Source: an uncultured Flavobacterium sp. (GTDB taxonomy: Bacteria; Bacteroidota; Bacteroidia; Flavobacteriales; Flavobacteriaceae). Taken from it: 48,540 nt of DNA. The position numbers and the translations under genes are program-made. The notes beneath the pieces are model-generated. The model saw only the letters and a program-made list of their open reading frames with translations, did no database searches and was not told the DNA's origin. Positions within the stretch are counted from its first letter, which is position 1; every line of letters begins with the position of its first letter. Of this stretch, positions 1 through 8,889 are shown piece after piece. The DNA lies in contig NZ_CAMIHH010000014.1 of the NCBI RefSeq assembly GCF_946220915.1, positions 1-48,540 of the forward strand. The letters run 5' to 3'.

Positions 1-30
1 GTTATCCGCTATAATCTTTTCCTGTTCCAT
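1..30 (-). CDS. Start of a leftward gene, truncated by window edge
   Basis: On the minus strand an ATG at 30-28 opens a frame reading MEQEKIIADN that stays open to the window edge. A consensus Bacteroidota promoter lies about 50 bases upstream (82-112), which makes a real gene start likely even though only ten codons are visible. The peptide does not match the start of ribosomal protein L3 (rplC), the gene expected after rpsJ in the usual Bacteroidota S10 order. The function cannot be told from ten residues. Confidence 0.45.
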   Translation of the reverse strand, partial: MEQEKIIADN

Positions 31-81
31 TATTGATTTTATAAGATTATTTATTTTTCACACTATTATCTGAACGCGCAT

Positions 82-112
82 CAAATATAGAAACTGTGAC
101 ATAAAAATCAAA
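82..112 (-). promoter_or_regulatory. Consensus flavobacterial promoter for the leftward edge gene
   Basis: On the minus strand TTTG (112-109) is followed after about 19 bases by TATATTTG (89-82), a full match to the Bacteroidota -7 box TAnnTTTG with correct spacing to the -33 TTG. Transcription would start near 75 and give a leader of about 45 nt before the ATG at 30. Confidence 0.65.
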
Positions 113-149
113 TGTATTCATTACATGCAAGGTTTTGAAAACTTCGCAG

Positions 150-166
150 TGACTAGTCCTGAAATA
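150..166. repeat. 17-bp motif, copy 1 (TGACTAGTCCTGAAATA)
   Basis: This sequence recurs with one mismatch at 24341-24357. Both copies lie just beyond the intrinsic terminator of a leftward gene. It may be a remnant of a mobile-element end; no transposase is nearby. Confidence 0.5.
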
Positions 167-191
167 GAACGATACACCATTAAAAACAAAA

Positions 192-214
192 AGCCCCGGC
201 ATTACACCAGGGCT
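192..214 (-). terminator. Terminator of the str operon after rpsJ
   Basis: AGCCC (192-196) pairs with GGGCT (210-214), with two further pairs inside the loop. On the minus strand the hairpin is followed by TTTTTGTTTTT. It lies 24 bases beyond the rpsJ stop, so the transcript should end here and not run into an S10 operon. Confidence 0.7.
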
Positions 215-237
215 ATTTTTATATCTCGCATGAATTA

Positions 238-543
238 TCACACTTTGATCTCTACTTCAACACCGCTCGGAAGCTCCAGTTTCATAAGAGCGTCGATGGT
301 TTTTGAAGATGAACTGTAAATATCAAGAAGCCTTTTGTACGAGCTAACCTCGAACTGCTCCCTTGATTTTTTGTTCACGTGCGGTGAACGTAGTACAGTA
401 AAGATTTTCTTGTGTGTAGGAAGCGGAATAGGACCCGTTACCACAGCGCCTGTACTTTTTACAGTCTTAACGATCTTCTCGGCAGATTTGTCTACCAGGC
501 TGTGATCGTATGATTTTAGTTTTATTCTGATTTTCTGACTCAT
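238..543 (-). CDS. rpsJ: 30S ribosomal protein S10
   Basis: The 101-residue product has the normal S10 length and sequence: an RIKLKSYDH start, a central GPIPLPTHK loop and a VLRSPHVNKKSREQFE segment. S10 sits in the 30S head and, with NusB, is part of the antitermination complex. It is the last gene of the str operon, 12 bases after fusA. It is followed by a terminator hairpin and not by rplC, so the str and S10 operons appear to be separated here. Confidence 0.97.
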   Translation of the reverse strand: MSQKIRIKLKSYDHSLVDKSAEKIVKTVKSTGAVVTGPIPLPTHKKIFTVLRSPHVNKKSREQFEVSSYKRLLDIYSSSSKTIDALMKLELPSGVEVEIKV

Positions 544-555
544 TTTTCTTTCTAA

Positions 556-2691
556 TTAAGCGTTACCTTTTGCTTTTTTAATAACCTCGTCCGCAATGTT
601 GTTCGGTGTCTCAGCATAGTGAGAGAACTCCATTGTAGAAGTAGCACGTCCTGAAGATAGTGTCCTTAGTGTAGTCACGTAACCGAACATCTCAGAAAGA
701 GGCACGCTTGCTTTAACTACTTTAGAACCTGCCCTGTCGTCCATATTGTTGATCTGTCCGCGACGACGGTTAAGGTCACCCACGATATCACCCATGTTCT
801 CTTCCGGCGTAAGCACCTCAAGCTTCATGATCGGCTCAAGGATAACGGCACCCGCAGCTTTAGCAGCCTCTTTGTAACCCATTTTGGCTGCAAGTTCGAA
901 AGAAAGTGCATCCGAGTCAACAGGGTGGAATGAACCGTCAAGAAGTACAACTTTCATGCTGTCCATTTCGTAACCTGCAAGAGGGCCCTGCTTCATAGCT
1001 TCTTTAAAGCCTTTCTCAATAGCCGGGATGAATTCCCTCGGGATGTTACCACCTTTAACTTCGTTAACAAACTGAAGTCCCATTGGCACTTTTCCGTCAA
1101 CTTCGTCTGCTGGTCCAAGGCGGAATACGATATCACCGAATTTACCACGACCACCGGATTGCTTTTTATAAGTTTCCCTGTGCTGTGCTTCACGTGTGAT
1201 AGCTTCTTTGTATTCTACCTGAGGCTCGCCCTGGTTAACCTCTACCTTAAACTCACGCTTAAGACGGTCTACAAGGATGTCAAGGTGGAGCTCACCCATA
1301 CCGGAGATGATCGTTTGTCCTGAAGCATGGTCAGTCCTTACCGTAAAAGTTGGATCTTCTTCGGCAAGTTTAGCCAAAGCCATACCCATCTTATCAACGT
1401 CAGCCTTAGTTTTAGGCTCAACAGCGATACCGATCACCGGATCAGGGAAGTTCATACTTTCAAGAACGATAGGGTTTTTCTCATCAGAAAGGGTATCACC
1501 AGTCTTGATGTCCTTAAAACCTACTGCCGCACCAATGTCACCTGCCTCGATGTATTCGATTGGGTTTTGCTTGTTAGCGTGCATCTGGTAGATACGGGAG
1601 ATACGCTCCTTGTTACCGGAACGGTTGTTAAGAACGTAAGAACCTGCATCAAGACGGCCTGAATAAGCCCTGAAGAACGCAAGGCGCCCAACGTAAGGGT
1701 CAGTTGCAATTTTGAACGCAAGCGCCGCGAATGGCTCGCTTACTGATGGCTTACGTGTAATTGGCTGGTCATTATCAGGGTTTGTACCTTCGATAGCCTC
1801 TTTGTCAAGTGGAGAAGGAAGGAATTTACAAACCGCATCCAGCATGAACTGTACGCCTTTATTTTTGAATGAAGAACCACAAAGCATCGGGATGATAGCC
1901 ATATCAATGGTAGCTTTCCTAAGCGCTTCGTTGATCTCGTCTTCTGTGATCGAGTTTTCATCTTCCATGAATTTCTCAAGAAGGTTCTCATCATAAGCAG
2001 CAACTTCTTCGATAAGCTGTGCCCTGTACTGGTGCGCCTCCTCTTTCATGTCTGCAGGGATTTCAACGATGTCGAAAGTAGCACCCTGAGTGTCATCATG
2101 CCATACGATAGCCTGGTTCTTGATAAGGTCAACCACACCCCTGAAGTCAGCCTCGTCACCGATCGGAAGTACGATTGGCACTGCGTTCGACTTAAGCATG
2201 TCTTTTACCTGCTGGCAAACAGCAAGGAAGTTTGACCCCTGGCGGTCCATCTTGTTTACAAAGCCCATACGCGGCACTTTATAATTGTCAGCAAGCCTCC
2301 AGTTGGTTTCAGACTGTGGCTCAACACCGTCAACAGCGCTGAAAAGGAACACAAGTCCGTCAAGTACCCTTAGGGAACGGTTTACCTCTACGGTAAAGTC
2401 AACGTGTCCCGGGGTGTCGATGATGTTGAAATGGTAATCTTTAGAGTCACCGGTAGTCTTGCCCTGATCTGTAGGGAAGTTCCATGTACATGTCGTAGCA
2501 GCCGAAGTAATGGTAATACCCCTCTCCTGCTCCTGCGCCATCCAGTCCATGGTTGCCGCGCCATCGTGCACCTCGCCTATCTTGTGGGATTTACCCGTGT
2601 AGAAAAGGATACGCTCGGTAGTTGTAGTCTTACCCGCGTCAATGTGGGCAGCAATACCAATATTTCTCGTGTATTTTAAATCTCTTGCCAT
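556..2691 (-). CDS. fusA: Translation elongation factor G
   Basis: This 711-residue GTPase moves tRNA-mRNA through the ribosome and, with RRF, recycles ribosomes. The G1 motif AHIDAGKT is at residues 14-21, the switch II DTPGHVDF follows near residue 95, and NKMD (G4) is present. The C-terminal domain IV/V segments include GRGKFGD and GEMFGYVT-like stretches, here read as SEMFGYVTTLR. Length and position between rpsG and rpsJ mark it as the canonical EF-G and not the EF-G2 paralogue. The gap to rpsJ is 12 bases, consistent with co-transcription. Confidence 0.98.
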   Translation of the reverse strand: MARDLKYTRNIGIAAHIDAGKTTTTERILFYTGKSHKIGEVHDGAATMDWMAQEQERGITITSAATTCTWNFPTDQGKTTGDSKDYHFNIIDTPGHVDFTVEVNRSLRVLDGLVFLFSAVDGVEPQSETNWRLADNYKVPRMGFVNKMDRQGSNFLAVCQQVKDMLKSNAVPIVLPIGDEADFRGVVDLIKNQAIVWHDDTQGATFDIVEIPADMKEEAHQYRAQLIEEVAAYDENLLEKFMEDENSITEDEINEALRKATIDMAIIPMLCGSSFKNKGVQFMLDAVCKFLPSPLDKEAIEGTNPDNDQPITRKPSVSEPFAALAFKIATDPYVGRLAFFRAYSGRLDAGSYVLNNRSGNKERISRIYQMHANKQNPIEYIEAGDIGAAVGFKDIKTGDTLSDEKNPIVLESMNFPDPVIGIAVEPKTKADVDKMGMALAKLAEEDPTFTVRTDHASGQTIISGMGELHLDILVDRLKREFKVEVNQGEPQVEYKEAITREAQHRETYKKQSGGRGKFGDIVFRLGPADEVDGKVPMGLQFVNEVKGGNIPREFIPAIEKGFKEAMKQGPLAGYEMDSMKVVLLDGSFHPVDSDALSFELAAKMGYKEAAKAAGAVILEPIMKLEVLTPEENMGDIVGDLNRRRGQINNMDDRAGSKVVKASVPLSEMFGYVTTLRTLSSGRATSTMEFSHYAETPNNIADEVIKKAKGNA

Positions 2692-2727
2692 TATTTATTA
2701 GATGTGATGTTTCTTTTTCTTTATGAA

Positions 2728-3204
2728 TTAAAACCTGAAGTGAGAGAATGCCTTATTCGCTTCTGCCATCTTGTGAGTATCCATCCTCTTTTTTACAGCG
2801 GCGCCTTCTTCTTTGGCAGCAGCCAAAATTTCAGAAGCAAGCCTTTGAGCCATAGATTTCTCGTTTCTTCTCCTTGCATAAAGTATCATCCATTTCATTG
2901 CCATAGAGATCTTCCTGTCCGGACGGATCTGCATTGGTATCTGGAAGGTAGCACCACCAACCCTGCGGCTGCGTACTTCTACGTGCGGCATTACGTTGTT
3001 GATAGCATCTTTCCATGTTTCAAGCGCTGATTTTTCAGCATCCTGCTTTTTGTTTTCCACGATTTCAATAGCATCATAGAACACTTTGAAAGCAGTTGAT
3101 TTTTTACCGTCCCACATTAGGTTGTTCACAAAACGTGTAACAAGTTGGTCATTAAATTTTGGATCCGGTAAAAGAGGTCTTTTTTTGGCCTGTCTTTTTC
3201 TCAT
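2728..3204 (-). CDS. rpsG: 30S ribosomal protein S7
   Basis: The product is 158 residues, the usual bacterial length. It begins MRKRQAKKRPLLPDPKF and contains the RVGGATFQIP segment that contacts 16S rRNA in the 30S head, where S7 nucleates assembly near the E site. In many bacteria S7 also represses its own operon by binding str mRNA; whether that holds here is not visible. It lies 25 bases downstream of rpsL and 36 bases upstream of fusA on the same strand. Confidence 0.97.
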   Translation of the reverse strand: MRKRQAKKRPLLPDPKFNDQLVTRFVNNLMWDGKKSTAFKVFYDAIEIVENKKQDAEKSALETWKDAINNVMPHVEVRSRRVGGATFQIPMQIRPDRKISMAMKWMILYARRRNEKSMAQRLASEILAAAKEEGAAVKKRMDTHKMAEANKAFSHFRF

Positions 3205-3229
3205 GTCTTTTCTTTAAAGCGTTCTTAAA

Positions 3230-3637
3230 TTACTTTTTCTTTCCGGTTGCAGCTGGCGCCTGTCCTGGTTTCGGACGCTTGGCCCCATACTTTGACCTGC
3301 GTTGTGTCCTTCCGGCCACACCTGCGGTATCAAGCGCACCACGAACGATGTGATACCTTACACCCGGCAAGTCTTTTACCCTTCCGCCCCTAACTAATAC
3401 TATCGAGTGCTCTTGAAGATTATGTCCTTCACCAGGGATGTACGCGTTCACCTCATTACCATTTGTCAAACGCACCCTCGCAACTTTACGCATTGCAGAG
3501 TTTGGTTTTTTTGGTGTTGTGGTGTACACACGTGTACAAACGCCCCTTCTTTGAGGACAAGAATCTAAAGCAGCCGATTTACTCTTCTTAGTTATCTGGG
3601 CTCTCCCTGTTCTTACTAATTGTTGAATTGTTGGCAT
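3230..3637 (-). CDS. rpsL: 30S ribosomal protein S12
   Basis: First gene of the str operon, 135 residues. S12 is at the decoding centre and sets accuracy. The loop TTTPKKPNSA carries the lysines at residues 43-44, and the second loop reads GGRVKDLPGVRYH. Both are the wild-type forms in which substitutions give streptomycin resistance or dependence, so this allele should be sensitive at S12. The C terminus is a lysine-rich tail ending ATGKKK. The start MPTIQQLVR is the family start. Confidence 0.98.
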   Translation of the reverse strand: MPTIQQLVRTGRAQITKKSKSAALDSCPQRRGVCTRVYTTTPKKPNSAMRKVARVRLTNGNEVNAYIPGEGHNLQEHSIVLVRGGRVKDLPGVRYHIVRGALDTAGVAGRTQRRSKYGAKRPKPGQAPAATGKKK

Positions 3638-3660
3638 AATTAAATCTAAAAATTTCTTTT

Positions 3661-3686
3661 AATTAAAAAACCCGCTTTTTACGGGG
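3661..3686 (-). terminator. Terminator-like hairpin in the rpsL leader (possible attenuator)
   Basis: On the minus strand the leader reads CCCCGTAAAAAGCGGG followed by TTTTTTAATT, a short GC stem with a U-run. It stands 24 bases before the rpsL start, with no leftward gene upstream that it could terminate. It directly abuts the proximal promoter, so RNA from that promoter would begin with the hairpin, while RNA from the distal promoter would have to read through it. Attenuation is an inference. Confidence 0.5.
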
Positions 3687-3689
3687 TTG

Positions 3690-3720
3690 CAAATGTAGGA
3701 ATTAAAATTTATAAAACAAA
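3690..3720 (-). promoter_or_regulatory. Proximal promoter of the str operon
   Basis: On the minus strand TTTG (3720-3717) is followed by TACATTTG (3697-3690), with 19 bases between TTG and the -7 box. This fully matches the flavobacterial consensus. The predicted start is about 45-50 nt upstream of rpsL. Confidence 0.75.
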
Positions 3721-3757
3721 TTGTAATTCATTAATTTTCAAACCTATTCCGGCAATG

Positions 3758-3787
3758 CAAAAGTATGAAAGAAAAGCGTATCGCAAA
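3758..3787 (-). promoter_or_regulatory. Distal promoter of the str operon
   Basis: On the minus strand TTTTTG (ending 3784) is followed after 18 bases by TACTTTTG (3765-3758), a full match to TTG-N17-23-TAnnTTTG. It lies about 70 bases upstream of the proximal promoter, so two tandem starts may feed the ribosomal operon. Confidence 0.6.
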
Positions 3788-3912
3788 AATTGATTTACAA
3801 CCAGCATGATTACCCCACACAGTTCCCCATTTATGCCACAAAAGGACAAGCAGTGCATTCGCCTCATCGATCATTTATATTATTTCAGCAATTTTTGCGT
3901 TACTTTACACTA

Positions 3913-5589
3913 ATGAATCCGAGGTTGAAAAAACTACTCCTTATATATATAGCATTACTTGGGTATCTTTCAGTAAATGCTCAAAACTTTTACCTGCAGA
4001 TCGAGGGGCGCAACGCTTCGGAAACAAAAGCCATCGACTCGATTCCCTACACTAAAGTACACCAAAATGCAAAGTCAGTTGCTGATGAAGCCGCACTCAC
4101 GTCTTCCATCCTCATGAAAAAAGGCTATCTGGAAAACCGGGAACTCGCCCACGTAAAGGCAAACGACTCTACTTTTGCATATACTTTCGCCGTCGGCAGC
4201 AAAACACAGCACCTGCACATATACACCTTTAACCTGTCGGCAGAAGAAAAACAGCTCCTTAACATCAGCAAAGACACCCTGGAAGTACGAATGGAAGATG
4301 TGGAGCCTTTTATGAACAGCAGCCTGGCCCTACTGGAACGCAAAGGCTATTCGCTTAGCTCGCTACAGCTGAAAGATTATAAGAGGAATGGCAAAACCCT
4401 TACCGCGCACCTGGAGCTTACAACCGAAAAGCTGCGCACCCTCGATAACATCGTAATCGAAGGTTACCCTAAATTCCCTGAAGGGATCCGTAAAAATATT
4501 GCCCGGCAATATAAAAGAAAAACCTTTAATCAGGAAAACCTGCAAAAAGTACATAATGACTTTAACGCACTTCGCTTTGTTACCCAGGCACGCTATCCAG
4601 AGATACTTTTCAAGAAGGATTCTACCAACGTATACGTATACCTGCAAAAAGCAAAGCCCAACAGCTTTGACGGCTTCATTGGCTTTTCGAATGACGACGA
4701 CAGCAACATGATTTTTAATGGCTACCTCGACCTGAACCTGAACAACATTCTTAATACCGGGGAAAAGTTCAGCCTTTTCTGGAAAAGCGATGGCAACAAG
4801 CAAACTACTTTTAATGCAGGCACCGAACTGCCTTATATTTTCAGGACACCCATGGGCCTAAAGGCCAGCCTTCGTATCTTTAAGCAGGATAGCACGTTCC
4901 AGAACACGATCACGGATTTAAATGCAGGCTACTACTTCAGCTATAATTCTAAGGTGTTTTTAGGGTACCAAAGCACGCAGTCGGTCGATATACAAAACAG
5001 CAACACCTCTTCACTAAGCGACTACAGCAACAGGTTTTATACTGCCAGCTATGAGTTTACAGGCTTTAATACCGACGACTTTATTTTTCCTGAAAAAACG
5101 ATACTATTTGCAAAAGGCGGTACGGGAAAGCGTGAAGGAAGCACCGGCAACAGCAGCCAGTATTTTTTACAGGCCAATGTAATGCATAATTTTTACCTCA
5201 ATAAAAAAAACATAATCAGCCTGAAGAGCCATTCGTATTATTTAAAAAGCAATACCTATATAATAAATGAGCTGCACAGGTTTGGAGGCATCAATTCTAT
5301 TCGCGGCTTTAACGAAAACAGCCTGCAGGCCAACCTGTATACCGCCCTCATGGCAGAGTACAGGCACATGCTGTCGCCCGGGCTTTATGCACATACGATT
5401 ACCGATTACGGGTACTTTCGCGACGAGGCAAACAACACAAGCAACTACCTTACAGGACTAGGGTTTGGGTTGGGACTATTTACGAAAAACGGGCTTTTTA
5501 ATATCATTTATGCCAATGGCACTACCAAAGACCAGCAAATAAAACTCTCCAACTCCATTGTACACATTAGCTTTAAAACAACTTTTTAA
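3913..5589 (+). CDS. Omp85/BamA-family outer-membrane protein
   Basis: The start at 3913 is chosen because a signal peptide begins there (MNPRLKKLLLIYIALLG, cleaved near VNAQ). An upstream in-frame ATG at 3790 would put 41 non-signal residues in front. The 558-residue product has an N-terminal half with POTRA-like features, including VIEGYPKFPEGIRKNIAR around residues 180-200. A beta-barrel follows with the hallmark Omp85 segment RFGGINSIRGF (RGF at 464-466), and the last residue is Phe, as in barrel proteins. It is shorter than BamA and closer in size to TamA/ShlB-type members. It stands alone between the divergent str operon and the SusC operon; its client is unknown. Confidence 0.8.
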   Translation: MNPRLKKLLLIYIALLGYLSVNAQNFYLQIEGRNASETKAIDSIPYTKVHQNAKSVADEAALTSSILMKKGYLENRELAHVKANDSTFAYTFAVGSKTQHLHIYTFNLSAEEKQLLNISKDTLEVRMEDVEPFMNSSLALLERKGYSLSSLQLKDYKRNGKTLTAHLELTTEKLRTLDNIVIEGYPKFPEGIRKNIARQYKRKTFNQENLQKVHNDFNALRFVTQARYPEILFKKDSTNVYVYLQKAKPNSFDGFIGFSNDDDSNMIFNGYLDLNLNNILNTGEKFSLFWKSDGNKQTTFNAGTELPYIFRTPMGLKASLRIFKQDSTFQNTITDLNAGYYFSYNSKVFLGYQSTQSVDIQNSNTSSLSDYSNRFYTASYEFTGFNTDDFIFPEKTILFAKGGTGKREGSTGNSSQYFLQANVMHNFYLNKKNIISLKSHSYYLKSNTYIINELHRFGGINSIRGFNENSLQANLYTALMAEYRHMLSPGLYAHTITDYGYFRDEANNTSNYLTGLGFGLGLFTKNGLFNIIYANGTTKDQQIKLSNSIVHISFKTTF

Positions 5590-5673
5590 CGAAAAAATCT
5601 TACAAAAAAAGTTAAATAATTACAATTAATAAAATGCATTATCTTAAATATTTATTAAAAAATCATTAATTTT

Positions 5674-5704
5674 TTGTTTTTATTATCACTTCGTCAGACA
5701 TTTG
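5674..5704 (+). promoter_or_regulatory. Candidate promoter of the SusC operon
   Basis: TTG (5674-5676) is followed after 20 bases by GACATTTG (5697-5704), one mismatch from TAnnTTTG. It gives a leader of about 20 nt before the SusC ATG at 5729. The preceding 90 bases are very AT-rich. Confidence 0.45.
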
Positions 5705-5728
5705 GTAGACTAACTCAAATCTATTTCA

Positions 5729-8700
5729 ATGAAGACAAAGCTACGCGCATCATTAACGCTGCTATTCGCACTAATGATGCAAATTTCATTTGCACAGGAA
5801 AGGGCAGTTTCGGGTACTGTCACTGACCAGGCCGGAATGCCGATACCCGGGGTAAGTGTATCGGTAAAAGGAACCGCTACAGGAACACAGACGGATTTTA
5901 ACGGAAAATTCCAAATCCAGGCATCCCCGGAGCAGACACTTGTATTTACCTACATCGGCATGGGTACAAAAGAAGTTTCGGCTGCCTCAGCCACAGTGAA
6001 CGTAACCCTCGAGGACCAGGCAACTGAACTGGAAGGGGTTGTAGTAACGGCGGTGGGCATACGCAGGGAACGATCATCAATTGGTGCCGCAACCACCACA
6101 CTAAAATCAGATGAGATCCTAGAAAGTCAGCAGACAAATATATCTGACGCTATTAAAGGTAAAGTAGCAGGTGTAGTCATCTCTAATACTTCTACAGACC
6201 CTGGCGCTTCGTCAAGTGTTATGATCAGGGGAATTAAATCTCTTTCAAAAAGCAACCAGCCATTATATGTAGTTGATGGGGTGCCGCTGTTCGAAAGGTC
6301 CAACTATTCTTCAAACCTGAATAACGGATATGATTTTGGTAATGCAGCTGCCGATATCAACCCGCAGGATATTGAAAGCATGACAATACTCAAAGGAGCA
6401 TCTGCAACCGTGCTCTACGGGTCAAGAGCGGCAGGGGGTGTAATTTTGATCACCACAAAAAAAGGCAAAGAAGGCAAAATGAATATTGAGTATACCAATG
6501 CTACATCTTTTACGCAAATCAACAGGACACCAAAATACCAGTCAACCTTCGGGCAGGGATGGGATGGCGTACACTACCTGACAGAAAATGGCTCATGGGG
6601 GCCTCGTTTTGATGGGCAGACAAGAGTATGGGGACCTATAGTAAACAACAGCCAATTACTTAAGCCGTATTCATTTCAGGAAGACCAATTGGAGAACTTC
6701 TTTACAACAGGTACATCTAGGATTAACTCAGTATCAGTTTCTGGCGGGCATGGTGACAGCACAGTACGTTTATCGTATACCAATACCCAGCAGGATGGCA
6801 TCTACCCTACTGAAGCCGACTCATTTGAAAGGAATGTATTAAATATTGCCGCCACATCAAAATTTAAGAACCTAAGCATTAGCGGCACGATGAGCTATGT
6901 AAGCAATGCAGGAAGTAGTGTGGGAACAGGCCAGGGCGCAACGGTATATAACAATTTATTACAGATACCTACGGATATCCCAATTACTGAATTTAAAGAC
7001 TATAACAACCCGTTTCATAACGTAAGTAATTATTATACACCCTATGGGGTTACTAACCCCTACTTTTCACTAAATGAAAACGGAGCCAGGAATAACCGTG
7101 AACGCGTATACGGATCATTTGAAGCGACATACACAGTTAATGACTGGTTTAATGCCACTTACAGGTTTGGTATGGATTTCTCTACCGACAGGGGCAAAGT
7201 ATGGACTTCAAGGATAGATGCGGCACCGGGAAGCCCCAATGATCAATCTTCAACTGAAAATCCGGGCAGCTATGCTGAGATATATTCTCACGCAAAGATG
7301 CTTAACCATGACATCATCACGAACTTTGATTTTGGCCTGACAGAGAAGCTAAAACTCCAGACATCAGCAGGTTTTAATATCCAGTCGCAACACTTTAACA
7401 GCCTTACGGCATCAGTTGCCAGTCAGGATATTCCTGATTATTATAACTTAGCAAATAGTTCAGAAATACCAACAGTGGGAACAAATATGTCTCAGGACAA
7501 AATTTACGGTTTGTACAACACAACTACATTATCGTATGATGACCAGCTATTCTTGACAGGAAATATTAGAAACGACTGGTTTTCAACCCTTCCGGAATCC
7601 AATAGGTCACAATTATATGCCGGTGGTAACCTGAGCTGGGTATTTAGCCGCACTTTTTCAGGCATAGACAAAGTACTAAATTATGGTAAACTTAGGCTAG
7701 GCTATGGATCAACAGGCACAGGCACAGATCCCTACCAGGTTTTTGCTGTAAATACTCCTACCAGTGCAATTATGGGCTTTGGAAACCTTACTTTTCCTAT
7801 CAATGGAATAAGTGCCTACGGGATTGGCAACCGAATGGCAAACCTGGACCTGAGACCGGAAATCAAAACGGAATTTGAAGTTGGTACCGAGTTATCTTTC
7901 TTTAAAAATCTGGTTACTATCGATGCAACTTATTTCGATGCAAAAGTAAAAGACCAGATTCTTGCTCTTCCACTGGCACCAACTACAGGATATACCTCAC
8001 AGCGTGCAAATGTTGGAACGCTGCGTACTAAAGGCTTTGAAGGCTTAATTAATATAAACTGGGTAAGAAACGACAATGGTTTCAACTGGAGCTCGAGTGT
8101 AAACTATACCACTGTAGAAACCATATTGGAAGAACTTGACCCACGAATCCAAAATGTGGAACTGGGCGGCCTAACAACCATGCAATACCTTGCTGAAGAA
8201 GGAAAACCTGTTGGACTGATAAAAGGATATGTACCGGAAAGGGATCCTAATGGCAATATCGTGGTAGACGTAAATGGCGTGCCTGTTGCTTCTCCTAACC
8301 AGGAAGTTTATGGCGATACGCAATATGACTATACTATGGGCATTAGCAATACTTTAAGCTGGAAAGGTATCTCCCTGGACTTTACATTTGATATACGCCA
8401 GGGCGGCCTTATGTATTCCAGAACAGCCGATAATACACGATTTACCGGCAACTCAATTACAACCACCTTTAATGACAGGCAGCCGTTTGTAGTGCCAAAT
8501 TCAGTAGTGAAAACCCAGGCTGAAGACGGTTCTGTGAGTTACACTCCTAACACTACACCCGTTGATGTAGAACATATGGACGATTACTACAGGGCCGATG
8601 CCAATGCACGTGCCAATGTTATTGATAAGTCTTTCGTGAAACTTCGTGAAGTAGTATTGAGCTATAGGTTCCCGTCCAAACTTTTAGACAAAACACAGAT

Positions 8701-8878
8701 AGAATCGCTCACTTTTTCAGTAATTGGCCGCAATCTGTTCCTTTGGACTCCAAGCAACAACCAGTACATTGACCCTGAGGCATCAACATTTGGCAACGAC
8801 CTTGCCGGGCAATTTGGTGAATTTAGCGCCAACCCGTCAACAAGAAGCCTTGGATTCAGCTTAAAAGCAACTTTTTAA
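5729..8878 (+). CDS. SusC/RagA-family TonB-dependent outer-membrane transporter
   Basis: The 1049-residue protein has a signal peptide (residues 1-22, ending ISFA). It is followed by a carboxypeptidase-regulatory-like Ig domain (about 26-105, with GTVTDQAGMPIPGVSVSVKG). The plug domain follows, with VMIRGIKSL and the SusC-typical YVVDGVPLF, then a large 22-strand-type barrel ending in Phe. It has no N-terminal STN signalling domain, so it is not expected to talk to an anti-sigma factor directly. It would import an oligomer through the outer membrane with TonB energy, with the SusD-like product of the next gene, 11 bases downstream, as lid. The substrate is not encoded by any neighbouring degradative enzyme; peptide is suggested by gene order (see findings). 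Confidence 0.95.
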   Translation: MKTKLRASLTLLFALMMQISFAQERAVSGTVTDQAGMPIPGVSVSVKGTATGTQTDFNGKFQIQASPEQTLVFTYIGMGTKEVSAASATVNVTLEDQATELEGVVVTAVGIRRERSSIGAATTTLKSDEILESQQTNISDAIKGKVAGVVISNTSTDPGASSSVMIRGIKSLSKSNQPLYVVDGVPLFERSNYSSNLNNGYDFGNAAADINPQDIESMTILKGASATVLYGSRAAGGVILITTKKGKEGKMNIEYTNATSFTQINRTPKYQSTFGQGWDGVHYLTENGSWGPRFDGQTRVWGPIVNNSQLLKPYSFQEDQLENFFTTGTSRINSVSVSGGHGDSTVRLSYTNTQQDGIYPTEADSFERNVLNIAATSKFKNLSISGTMSYVSNAGSSVGTGQGATVYNNLLQIPTDIPITEFKDYNNPFHNVSNYYTPYGVTNPYFSLNENGARNNRERVYGSFEATYTVNDWFNATYRFGMDFSTDRGKVWTSRIDAAPGSPNDQSSTENPGSYAEIYSHAKMLNHDIITNFDFGLTEKLKLQTSAGFNIQSQHFNSLTASVASQDIPDYYNLANSSEIPTVGTNMSQDKIYGLYNTTTLSYDDQLFLTGNIRNDWFSTLPESNRSQLYAGGNLSWVFSRTFSGIDKVLNYGKLRLGYGSTGTGTDPYQVFAVNTPTSAIMGFGNLTFPINGISAYGIGNRMANLDLRPEIKTEFEVGTELSFFKNLVTIDATYFDAKVKDQILALPLAPTTGYTSQRANVGTLRTKGFEGLININWVRNDNGFNWSSSVNYTTVETILEELDPRIQNVELGGLTTMQYLAEEGKPVGLIKGYVPERDPNGNIVVDVNGVPVASPNQEVYGDTQYDYTMGISNTLSWKGISLDFTFDIRQGGLMYSRTADNTRFTGNSITTTFNDRQPFVVPNSVVKTQAEDGSVSYTPNTTPVDVEHMDDYYRADANARANVIDKSFVKLREVVLSYRFPSKLLDKTQIESLTFSVIGRNLFLWTPSNNQYIDPEASTFGNDLAGQFGEFSANPSTRSLGFSLKATF

Positions 8879-8889
8879 CAAAATCATCT

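Noticed and set aside
47..241. 64-residue leftward open frame downstream of rpsJ
   Set aside because: It spans the rpsJ terminator and the 17-bp motif, has no family resemblance, and the promoter at 82-112 lies inside it.
1277..1662. Open frames on the plus strand inside fusA
   Set aside because: They are antisense shadows of EF-G with no own promoter or recognisable product.
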